Source of the DNA: an uncultured Candidatus Poseidoniales archaeon
Lineage (GTDB): Archaea; Thermoplasmatota; Poseidoniia; Poseidoniales; Thalassarchaeaceae
Assembly: GCA_950068635.1 (NCBI GenBank)
Contig: CATMIM010000010.1
Location: 1-10,890, forward strand
Direction of reading: 5' to 3'
Length of the DNA stretch: 10,890 nt
Within the stretch, counting starts at the first letter, position 1, and each line of letters opens with the position of its first letter. Below the pieces are notes generated by a model, which saw only the letters and a program-made list of their open reading frames with translations, ran no database searches and was not told where the DNA came from. Both the position numbers and the translations under genes were made by a program. This document shows positions 1-5,002 of this stretch, in pieces.

Positions 1-222
1 GGGAACCGAATCAGCGCGCTTCAGCAGCAGGAGTTGGTCAGCATGGCGCACGAAGGCGATGAATCCGTCGGAGTGGAACTCTTCCACAGCAGCGGGTGCA
101 TCGACGTCTGCCTCCTCGAGGCGGGCGATGAGATCTGCCTTCTTGCCCCCGAGATTCAGTCCACGCTCTCGCAGGAGATTCTTGAGCTCGGGGACTGTGA
201 GTTCCTGATGCTCATTACTCAT
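1..222 (-). CDS. SAP-domain protein, probably SAP-Nudix fusion (partial, 3' end outside window)
   Basis: Reading leftwards from ATG at 220-222, 74 codons are open and run off the window edge without a stop, so this is the N-terminal part only. Residues about 6-38 form a SAP helix-extension-helix motif (LTVPELKNLLRERGLNLGGK, then KADLIARLEEA), a small fold known for binding DNA or RNA. After a short linker, residues about 52-70 (GFIAFVRHADQLLLLKRADS) resemble the first beta hairpin of Nudix hydrolases, where a hydrophobic strand is followed by LLLxR. The Nudix box itself would lie outside the window, so that part is inference. The start is supported by GGAGG about 8 bases upstream. The gene follows secE by 55 bases on the same strand and may be cotranscribed with it. 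In many archaea spt5/nusG occupies this place. SAP is fairly sure, Nudix tentative. Confidence 0.7.
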   Translation of the reverse strand, partial: MSNEHQELTVPELKNLLRERGLNLGGKKADLIARLEEADVDAPAAVEEFHSDGFIAFVRHADQLLLLKRADSVP

Positions 223-277
223 CCATCATCCCTCCTTCAGTTATCCTCTTAGACAAACAATTACTTCTTACAGGGTC

Positions 278-553
278 TCAGTTGACAATCCAAGCGAAGA
301 ACTTGGGGAGCACGGTGTCCATCGCCACCAGGATGATGAAGCCGATGAAGCCGAGGATGAACATCCCGATTCCACACACCCATATGGTCTGGCGGAACTC
401 CATCTTGGTCGGCTTGCGCGCCATTCTCAAGATCCTCGCCCACGAACCCCTCCCGAGTTTGCGCACACTGGTCTCGATGTTGTCCTGGATGTCCTGCACC
501 CGCTCTTCGAACGAGGCGTCGCCACCACCGAATCGAGAGTCTCCACTGGCCAT
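278..553 (-). CDS. secE: Preprotein translocase subunit SecE (Sec61 gamma)
   Basis: Small tail-anchored subunit of the SecYEG/Sec61 translocon, which clamps the two halves of SecY in the membrane. From ATG at 551-553 the protein has 91 residues. It has a polar, amphipathic N-terminal half (about 15-45), the family hallmark RKPTKMEF at 47-54, and one strong transmembrane helix at about 56-78 (GIGMFILGFIGFIILV), ending with a short tail (PKFFAWIVN). This is the normal architecture of archaeal SecE, with a somewhat longer N-terminus. An in-frame GTG at 572-574 would add 7 residues. I prefer the ATG because a TATA-like CTTAAAAT at 591-598 predicts a transcript start near 568, downstream of that GTG. 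An AGGGG lies just before the ATG. The gene is downstream of ftsZ on the same strand, a classic archaeal neighbourhood, but it seems to have its own promoter. Confidence 0.9.
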   Translation of the reverse strand: MASGDSRFGGGDASFEERVQDIQDNIETSVRKLGRGSWARILRMARKPTKMEFRQTIWVCGIGMFILGFIGFIILVAMDTVLPKFFAWIVN

Positions 554-590
554 GTCTGAACCCCTAGGGTTCACCCCGACCTAGAGCCCT

Positions 591-598
591 ATTTTAAG
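591..598 (-). promoter_or_regulatory. Candidate TATA box of secE
   Basis: On the minus strand the sequence reads CTTAAAAT, an A/T island in otherwise G+C-rich DNA. Its centre lies about 41 bases upstream of the secE ATG at 553. With the usual archaeal spacing of about 25-27 bases, transcription would start near 568 and give a leader of about 15 bases. It is the best TATA-like element in the ftsZ-secE gap. Confidence 0.45.
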
Positions 599-615
599 CA
601 CGCCGGAATGGTTGC

Positions 616-672
616 GGGTGCATCGAATCCTACACCCATGGTAAGTGAGGGACAAGGTCGCTCACCGGTGAG
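616..672. repeat. Cluster of inverted repeats between ftsZ and secE
   Basis: The 139-base gap between the ftsZ stop and the secE start holds three short complementary elements. CTCACCGGTGAG at 661-672 is a perfect 12-base palindrome. GTGAG at 645-649 can pair with CTCAC at 661-665 over an 11-base loop, in competition with the palindrome. GGGTG at 616-620 pairs with CACCC at 633-637 over a 12-base loop. Transcribed from ftsZ they would lie in its 3' untranslated region, starting about 21 bases after the stop. They could be a terminator or processing region, or a factor-binding palindrome. No T-run follows, so a simple intrinsic terminator is not supported. Confidence 0.4.
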
Positions 673-692
673 TGGTGCTGAGCGCCTCCATC

Positions 693-1811
693 TCAGTTGA
701 TGAACTCGAGGTCGCGGGTACGCATGGTACTCATCTGCTGGTGCGCGGCCGCCCCGAATATCTGCTCGCTCTTGACGCCCGTCAGCACGAGCAGCACGCG
801 CATGTCGTTGCCGAGCGACTCGTCGACCGTGGCGCCCCAGATGATGCGAGCGTACGGGTTGATCTTGTCGCGGATGTACTGGGCGCAGGACTCCGCTTCA
901 CCGAGTGTGAGCGACTGCCCACCGACGACGTTCACGAGTGCGCCGCGGGCGTCCGAGACATCGATGTCCAGCAGTGGTGAGGAGAGTGCCTGGTCAGTCG
1001 CTTCCAGTGCCCGGTCGGCACCGGATGCCTCTCCGAGTCCGATCATCGCCATTCCGCCGCCGTTCTCCATCACGCTGCGCAGGTCCTCGAAGTCGAGGTT
1101 CACCAGCCCATCCTTGGTGATCATCTCGGAGACACCGGCGATCGAGCGCATCAGCACTTCGTCTGCTACGCGGAAGGCGGACTCGATCGGCAGGTCCCTG
1201 ACTCCTTCAACCTCGAGCAATTTCTCGTTGGGGAGCACCACGACGGTGTCGCAGATCTCGCGCAACCGCTGCAATCCCCATTCGGCATTCTGTCGGCGCA
1301 GCGTGCCCTCTGACTCGAACGGATAGGTCACCACTGCGATGGTGAGCGCTCCAGCGCTCTTGGCGAGTCGCGCGATCACATGCGCACCGCCTGTACCGGT
1401 TCCCCCACCCAGACCAGCGGTCACGAACGCAAGGTCGGAGTCGACTATCGCCTTGGTGAGCGTACGCTCGGATTCATACGCGGCCTTCTCCCCCTTCTCG
1501 GGGTCGCCACCGGCACCCCGGCCGCGGGCGGTTCTTCCGATGAGGATCTTGTGTGCCACCTTCGAGCGCAGCAGGTGCTGAGCATCGGTGTTCACGGCAT
1601 AACCGAGCACATTTTTCTCGTCGAGTAGCCCCTCCTCTCCCAGTCTCTGGACCGTGTTGCAACCGCAGCCACCACAGCCGAACACGCGGATGCGCGGCTG
1701 GAGGCTCTCCAACAGACGATGCAGTTCGCGGTCGTCCTCATTGGGCTCGGTATCCGTCTCGGCTACCTCATTCTCCTGCAGTTCAAGCACCCGGTCAATC
1801 AGATGGCGCAT
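693..1811 (-). CDS. ftsZ: Cell division GTPase FtsZ
   Basis: Tubulin-family GTPase that polymerises into the cytokinetic ring at the inner membrane face. The 372-residue protein has all the hallmarks in order. There is a variable N-terminal extension (1-39, acidic). The first nucleotide loop is at 44-53 (FGCGGCGCNT), the signature GGGTGTG at 135-141 contacts the phosphates, and the T7 synergy loop NLDFED at 238-243 completes the active site of the neighbouring subunit. The MAMIGLGEASGADRA block (254-268) precedes SPLLDIDV at 278-285. The length is typical, and the enzyme should be catalytically competent. The tail is short and ends TRDLEFIN, a possible partner-binding peptide. The start is ATG at 1809-1811; no clear Shine-Dalgarno precedes it, fitting a leaderless or near-leaderless transcript. 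It is divergent from the ribosomal stalk operon and followed by secE. The first loop is cysteine-rich (Cys46, 49, 51). Confidence 0.97.
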   Translation of the reverse strand: MRHLIDRVLELQENEVAETDTEPNEDDRELHRLLESLQPRIRVFGCGGCGCNTVQRLGEEGLLDEKNVLGYAVNTDAQHLLRSKVAHKILIGRTARGRGAGGDPEKGEKAAYESERTLTKAIVDSDLAFVTAGLGGGTGTGGAHVIARLAKSAGALTIAVVTYPFESEGTLRRQNAEWGLQRLREICDTVVVLPNEKLLEVEGVRDLPIESAFRVADEVLMRSIAGVSEMITKDGLVNLDFEDLRSVMENGGGMAMIGLGEASGADRALEATDQALSSPLLDIDVSDARGALVNVVGGQSLTLGEAESCAQYIRDKINPYARIIWGATVDESLGNDMRVLLVLTGVKSEQIFGAAAHQQMSTMRTRDLEFIN

Positions 1812-1834
1812 GCGCCGAGGCTCGCTGAAGGTGG

Positions 1835-1841
1835 CTTAACC
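1835..1841 (-). promoter_or_regulatory. Weak candidate TATA box of ftsZ
   Basis: On the minus strand the sequence reads GGTTAAG, about 26 bases upstream of the ftsZ ATG. If used, it would start transcription at or next to the ATG, giving a leaderless mRNA, which agrees with the lack of a ribosome binding site. The match to a TATA box is poor (only TTAA), so the call is tentative. Confidence 0.25.
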
Positions 1842-2002
1842 GTTCCGTCACGGCCAAATCGCGCACGCAGGTTCTCTCACCCTCGTACACACGCCACGCA
1901 CCATCACATCCGCCCGCGCACGCACGCAACCGATGGACTGAATCGAAGCGGGGTTCACCTTGCTCCAGCGTGCAGAAAGAAGAGCGCAGTGGGTCACTCG
2001 CT

Positions 2003-2013
2003 TTGGTTAAATA
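2003..2013 (+). promoter_or_regulatory. Candidate TATA box of the rpl11 stalk operon
   Basis: TTGGTTAAATA is the clearest A/T-rich element in front of the operon. Its TTAAATA core (2007-2013) is centred 45 bases upstream of the rpl11 ATG. With normal archaeal spacing the transcript would start near 2035 and leave a leader of about 20 bases. That leader contains the ribosome binding site GAGGTGA (2044-2050). Confidence 0.55.
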
Positions 2014-2054
2014 CAGGGAGCAGGTCGGCGAGAACCCCCTGATGAGGTGACGAT

Positions 2055-2357
2055 ATGTCAGACAACTGGACTGCCCGACGCATCCGCACCGCGGTCATCG
2101 GCAAGGGAATCAAATTCAACGGCTCGTGGGAGGGTGAGATCGACACCCCCTCCGACCCCAAGGTGCACAACATCACCCTGGACCAGATCATCGTGATCGC
2201 CAACGAGAAATCGGAACTGACAGGCAAGGACACCAAAGCACGTTCGCTGGAGGTGATGGGCACCTGCGTGTCCATGCGCTGCCACATCGAGGGTCTGGTG
2301 CCCAAGGAGTTCATCAGCAAGGTGAAGGAAGGAGAATACGACGGACGATTCAACTGA
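2055..2357 (+). CDS. rpl11: Ribosomal protein L11 (uL11) lacking the canonical N-terminal domain
   Basis: uL11 binds the 23S rRNA GTPase-associated region at the base of the stalk. This 100-residue protein matches the L11 C-terminal, RNA-binding domain. Residues 38-56 (HNITLDQIIVIANEKSEL) correspond to the usual NLTLEQVIxIA block, and 66-99 (EVMGTCVSMRCHIEG, VPKEF, EGEYDGRF) to the family end VxGTCxSMGVTVEG, PKEV and xGxYDxxF. Archaeal L11 usually has about 160 residues. The canonical N-terminal domain, with its proline-rich GPPLGPxxGPLG helix that contacts translation factors and thiostrepton, is missing. Residues 1-37 are unlike it and could at most hold a remnant hairpin (about 10-33). An in-frame TGA at 2043-2045 and the GAGGTGA site (2044-2050) fix the ATG at 2055, so the shortness is not a start error. 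It is the first gene of the stalk operon, followed after 50 bases by rpl1, which supports the assignment. Confidence 0.85.
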   Translation: MSDNWTARRIRTAVIGKGIKFNGSWEGEIDTPSDPKVHNITLDQIIVIANEKSELTGKDTKARSLEVMGTCVSMRCHIEGLVPKEFISKVKEGEYDGRFN

Positions 2358-2364
2358 TCACGGA

Positions 2365-2395
2365 TTGCGGGAGAGGGAAACCTCGTTGACCGCAG
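2365..2395 (+). promoter_or_regulatory. Two-stem leader hairpin before rpl1, candidate L1 autoregulatory site
   Basis: Between rpl11 and rpl1 the mRNA can fold into an outer stem TTGCGG (2365-2370) with CCGCAG (2390-2395). This is followed by an asymmetric internal loop (GA on the 5' side, GTTGA on the 3' side) and an inner stem GAGG/CCTC capped by a GAAA tetraloop at 2377-2380. It ends immediately before the GGGGTGAGG ribosome binding site of rpl1. L1 is known in bacteria and methanogens to repress its own operon by binding an mRNA copy of its rRNA site, which is built as two stems around an asymmetric loop. The structure is seen; the regulatory role is inferred. Confidence 0.45.
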
Positions 2396-2407
2396 GGGTG
2401 AGGAAAC

Positions 2408-3055
2408 ATGCAGACAAAGATTCAGGAAGCAGTGAAGAAGGCCCTCGACGAGGCGCCTGAACGGAACTTCGTCGAGAGCGTGGAACTCGCCTTCACCATC
2501 CGCGACATCGACCTGAAGAACCCAGCCAACCGCATTCAGGAGGAGGTGCGCCTCCCACAGGGACGCGGCAAGCCTCTGAGCATCGCCATCTTCGCCGGCG
2601 GCGAGATGGCCATCAAGGCGCGCGAAGCCGGACTCGAGATCATCGACCCGGCGCAGATCGAGGACCTCGGCAGCGACCGACAGAAAGCGCGCAAACTGGC
2701 GCGCAGACACGACTTCTTCCTCTCTGAGATCCCGCACATGGCCGACATCGGTCGCCACCTCGGTGTGGTGCTCGGCCCACGTGGCAAGATGCCAAGGCCC
2801 GTTCCACCGAATGTGGACCCAGGAAACATCGCGCAGGCCCTGCAGAACACGACCTTGGTGCGCAGTCGTGACAACATCACGTTCCACACGGTCGTGGGCG
2901 CGCGCAACCAGGGTGAGGAGGCGATCAGCGAGAACGCCTACGAGGTGTGGAACAGGGTCACCCGCCAGTTGGAGCGGGGAGCGGGCAACGTCCGTTCACT
3001 ATACGTCAAGACCTCAATGGGTCCCGCGATCAAGGTGGAGGTGGTCTACTCATGA
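2408..3055 (+). CDS. rpl1: Ribosomal protein L1 (uL1)
   Basis: uL1 forms the mobile L1 stalk of the large subunit, which helps deacylated tRNA leave the E site. The 215-residue protein has normal archaeal length and the standard two-domain order. Domain I comes from both ends (about 1-60 and 155-215), and the inserted domain II from about 60-155. The family signature is seen at 119-135 (GVVLGPRGKMPRPVPPN), and the end MGPAIKVEVVYS is typical. ATG at 2408 is preceded by GGGGTGAGG at a good distance. The stop overlaps the L10 start by 4 bases (ATGA), so the two are probably translationally coupled. The hairpin at 2365-2395 may allow the protein to repress its own mRNA. Confidence 0.97.
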   Translation: MQTKIQEAVKKALDEAPERNFVESVELAFTIRDIDLKNPANRIQEEVRLPQGRGKPLSIAIFAGGEMAIKAREAGLEIIDPAQIEDLGSDRQKARKLARRHDFFLSEIPHMADIGRHLGVVLGPRGKMPRPVPPNVDPGNIAQALQNTTLVRSRDNITFHTVVGARNQGEEAISENAYEVWNRVTRQLERGAGNVRSLYVKTSMGPAIKVEVVYS

Positions 3056-3984
3056 TGGCCAAAGCCACCCAATGGAAGGTCGATCGCATCGGAGAGTTGA
3101 CGAAACTTCTCGGCAGCGACGGTATCATCGGCATCGTCGACGTTGCCGGTGTGCCAGCGCAGGCGATGCTCGAGATGCGCACCACCCTACGGCAGGACAT
3201 GACACTCACGATGGCAAAGAAGTCGCTGTTCAGGCGGGCGTGGAACGAGGTCGGCCTGCCAGCGGAGCAACTGGAGACGATGTTCGAGAGTGCCCAGCAG
3301 CCGATGATCGTGCATTCCAACTCGTTGAACATCTCTCAGTTGTTCCAGCAACTCGAGCAGACCCGCACCGGCCGTGCCGCCAAGGAGGGCGACATCGCGC
3401 CCGAGGACATAGTTGTGGAACAAGGGACAACAGATTTCTTGCCTGGCCCGATCGTGGGTGAATTGTCGGCGGTGGGCATCCCCGCCAAGATAGAGAAGGG
3501 CAAGGTGAACATCATCAAGACGGTCACGGCGGTGAAGGCCGGAGAAGTGATCGACACCGACCTCGGGCTGATGCTCGACAAGCTGGACATCAAGCCGATC
3601 GAGATTGGCATCATCCTGTGCGGCGTCATCGTCGACGGCGTGGTCATACCTTCCGACGTGCTCTCAATCGACACGAACGCACTGCTGGCGCAGGCGGTCG
3701 CTAACGCGCTCGCAGTCGCCATCAACGCCGGCATCAGCAACAGCGGCACCATCCCGCTGTTCATCGCCAACGCCAACGCCCACGCGCTGGCCCTCGCAGG
3801 TCAATTGGATTCCTCGGCTCTGGATGATGAGCTGGTCGCCGCCCTCGAGGCGGCACCGGCCGTCACCGAGGCTGCCCCGACAACCGACGCAGGTGCCGAT
3901 GAGGCATCCAGCGAGGAGGCAGCCGAGGAGGAGCCCGAGGAGGAGGAAGCCGAATTCGGTGGACTCGGAGATATGTTCGGTTGA
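3052..3984 (+). CDS. rpl10: Ribosomal protein L10 (uL10, P0), stalk base
   Basis: uL10 anchors dimers of the P1-type protein L12 on the ribosome and so builds the stalk that recruits elongation factors. The product has 310 residues, the usual size for archaeal P0. The rRNA-binding domain is at about 5-110 (IGIVDVAGVPAQAML, then TLTMAKKSLFRRAW). The archaeal insertion domain carries PGPIVGELSAVGIPAKIEKG at 131-150. The helical spine that binds L12 dimers lies at about 205-260. It ends in an Ala/Glu-rich hinge and the acidic factor-binding tail EFGGLGDMFG (301-310). Two start codons adjoin: ATG at 3052 overlaps the L1 stop and ATG at 3055 is next. GGAGGTGG lies about 7 bases upstream inside rpl1. 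Either start changes only one residue. Confidence 0.96.
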   Translation: MMAKATQWKVDRIGELTKLLGSDGIIGIVDVAGVPAQAMLEMRTTLRQDMTLTMAKKSLFRRAWNEVGLPAEQLETMFESAQQPMIVHSNSLNISQLFQQLEQTRTGRAAKEGDIAPEDIVVEQGTTDFLPGPIVGELSAVGIPAKIEKGKVNIIKTVTAVKAGEVIDTDLGLMLDKLDIKPIEIGIILCGVIVDGVVIPSDVLSIDTNALLAQAVANALAVAINAGISNSGTIPLFIANANAHALALAGQLDSSALDDELVAALEAAPAVTEAAPTTDAGADEASSEEAAEEEPEEEEAEFGGLGDMFG

Positions 3985-4002
3985 AACAACAAGGTGAGAA
4001 AA

Positions 4003-4305
4003 ATGGAATATGTGTACGCTGCAATGCTGCTGCACTCGGCAGAGAATGAGATCAACGAGAAGAACGTCAACGCGGTGCTGAAATCCGCGGGCGTGAAGGC
4101 TGACGACGCGCGTGTGAAAGCGCTGTGTGCAAGCCTGGAAGGCGTGGACATCGGTGAAGCGATGACCAGCGCGGTGGCCGCTCCGGCCGCCGCAGCGCCA
4201 GCCGCCGCCGGCGGTTCCGAAGCCGAAGCCCCAGCCGAGGAGGCTGCGGCCGAGGAAGAGGACGATGCGGCGGGCTTCGAAGGTCTCGGATCCCTGTTCG
4301 GGTGA
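4003..4305 (+). CDS. rpl12: Ribosomal protein L12 (P1-type stalk protein)
   Basis: Acidic stalk protein that binds L10 as dimers and contacts translation GTPases. The 100-residue product has the complete archaeal P1 layout: an N-terminal dimerisation domain ([20 protein letters not shown], continuing to about 60), an Ala-rich hinge (about 59-85), then an acidic tail ending [10 protein letters not shown]. This tail is nearly the same as that of L10, as expected from their common job. An in-frame GTG at 3994 would add three residues, but it lies within the ribosome binding site GGTGAG (3993-3998). ATG at 4003 gives the standard archaeal N-terminus and is chosen here. It follows rpl10 after 18 bases and closes the classical stalk operon. 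Confidence 0.96.
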   Translation: MEYVYAAMLLHSAENEINEKNVNAVLKSAGVKADDARVKALCASLEGVDIGEAMTSAVAAPAAAAPAAAGGSEAEAPAEEAAAEEEDDAAGFEGLGSLFG

Positions 4306-4308
4306 GCG

Positions 4309-4425
4309 GTGAGCCAGATCGAGGCGAAGCCGCCCTGCGTTGCTGTTGGCGTCAGCCACGCTACGGCACCAGACCGACCCCCACGCAAGCGATATGAGCG
4401 GCTGCGGCAACAGTCGTCTCGATGA
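4309..4425 (+). CDS. Possible small basic protein, 38 aa, unknown
   Basis: A GTG at 4309-4311, three bases after the rpl12 stop, opens 38 codons that end in a TGA at 4423-4425. This stop overlaps the ATG of the next gene in an ATGA arrangement, the same coupling as between rpl1 and rpl10. The gap would otherwise be an unexplained 116 bases inside a tight operon. The predicted peptide begins MSQIEAKPPCVAVGV and ends in a basic stretch (PPRKRYERLRQQSSR). A GGTGAGC lies just before the GTG (4302-4308), though at very short spacing. I do not recognise the product and there is no homology argument; chance is a real alternative. Confidence 0.35.
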   Translation: MSQIEAKPPCVAVGVSHATAPDRPPRKRYERLRQQSSR

Positions 4426-4943
4426 GTGAGCGACTGCTGAAGCTGGAGACGAGCGTTACGCCGGCAACCGCAGTGCGCGCCCTCAGGCAACTTGCGACCA
4501 GCGCCGGCTGGAACTGTCACAGAATATCCGGGAGCCGTCTGGTCGACCGCTGGGCGATCATCATGCCCATCGCCCAGGCCACCCGCTCGCTCGGCCTCGT
4601 CATCGATGACGGCCCATTGGCACCTCTCGCCGTGCAGGCACACTCCCACGTGCAGGGCTCGGCCGGCTCCATCTGCATCGTCGAATGGCTCATCCCGGAT
4701 TCGATCGAAGGTGACGACTGGAGACTGCTGCTGAAACACTGGGTGACCCGGCACCCTCGCTGCCCCTGGCGCTGGACCTTCCGCGAGCGCTCGCTCATCG
4801 GCTTCCTCCTTCCCGTATTCCGCCGTTCCCGACGTACCTTCAGCGACGAGGGCATCGCCACGGAACGCGGCGCATGGCCACCATCAGACACTCCCGCCTG
4901 GCCGCCGCAGAACTGGGACTTATCGACAGATGCAGAGGAATGA
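4422..4943 (+). CDS. Hypothetical protein, 173 aa
   Basis: I do not recognise this protein. ATG at 4422 is the only reasonable start, as an in-frame TGA lies at 4395-4397. The N-terminal part (about 8-30) looks like an amphipathic helix (TPATAVRALRQLATSAGW). The middle alternates hydrophobic strands (WAIIMPIAQ, LGLVIDDG, SICIVEWLIP), suggesting a small alpha/beta domain. It is unusually rich in tryptophan and arginine, with a basic segment at about 117-138 (WTFRERSLIGFLLPVFRRSR). The tail is Pro/Trp-rich (WPPSDTPAWPPQNWD). No signal peptide or convincing membrane helix is seen, so it is probably cytoplasmic or bound at the membrane surface. It lies on the same strand as the stalk operon and 59 bases before the next gene. 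Whether it belongs to the ribosomal or the following membrane group is open. Confidence 0.75.
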   Translation: MSERLLKLETSVTPATAVRALRQLATSAGWNCHRISGSRLVDRWAIIMPIAQATRSLGLVIDDGPLAPLAVQAHSHVQGSAGSICIVEWLIPDSIEGDDWRLLLKHWVTRHPRCPWRWTFRERSLIGFLLPVFRRSRRTFSDEGIATERGAWPPSDTPAWPPQNWDLSTDAEE

Positions 4944-5002
4944 ACGCACCGTGGTGGCAGGTTGATAACTCTCCCACGCGTCATCGGAGATGAGGCTGAG
5001 GC

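Larger units (their letters stand above)
1812..2054. other. Divergent intergenic region ftsZ / rpl11 with CACGCA repeats
   Basis: These 243 bases separate the divergently transcribed ftsZ and rpl11. The middle part (about 1860-1930) is rich in C and A on the plus strand. It carries four copies of CACGCA, at 1864, 1895, 1919 and 1923, the last two overlapping. A TATA-like box for each direction lies near the ends. All plus-strand frames were examined for a missing L11 N-terminal domain and none resembles it. No tRNA or recognisable RNA gene is seen. Confidence 0.5.

Noticed and set aside
611..640. T-arm-like stretch (GGGTG, then ATCGAATCC, then CACCC) suggesting a tRNA
   Set aside because: The loop is 12 bases rather than 7, and no acceptor, D or anticodon arms can be built around it.
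1812..2054. Frameshifted or detached N-terminal domain of L11 upstream of rpl11
   Set aside because: No plus-strand frame contains anything like GPPLGPxxGPLG, and a normal promoter and ribosome binding site lie directly before the short gene.
1994..2887. 297-codon open frame on the minus strand opposite rpl11 and rpl1
   Set aside because: It covers two well-supported ribosomal protein genes, has no recognisable motif, and long antisense frames are expected in G+C-rich codon usage.
3664..4754. Long minus-strand frames (3664-4410 and 3801-4754) opposite rpl10, rpl12 and the next gene
   Set aside because: Their low-complexity Ser/Ala/Gly-rich products are the reverse reading of the Ala/Glu-rich stalk tails.
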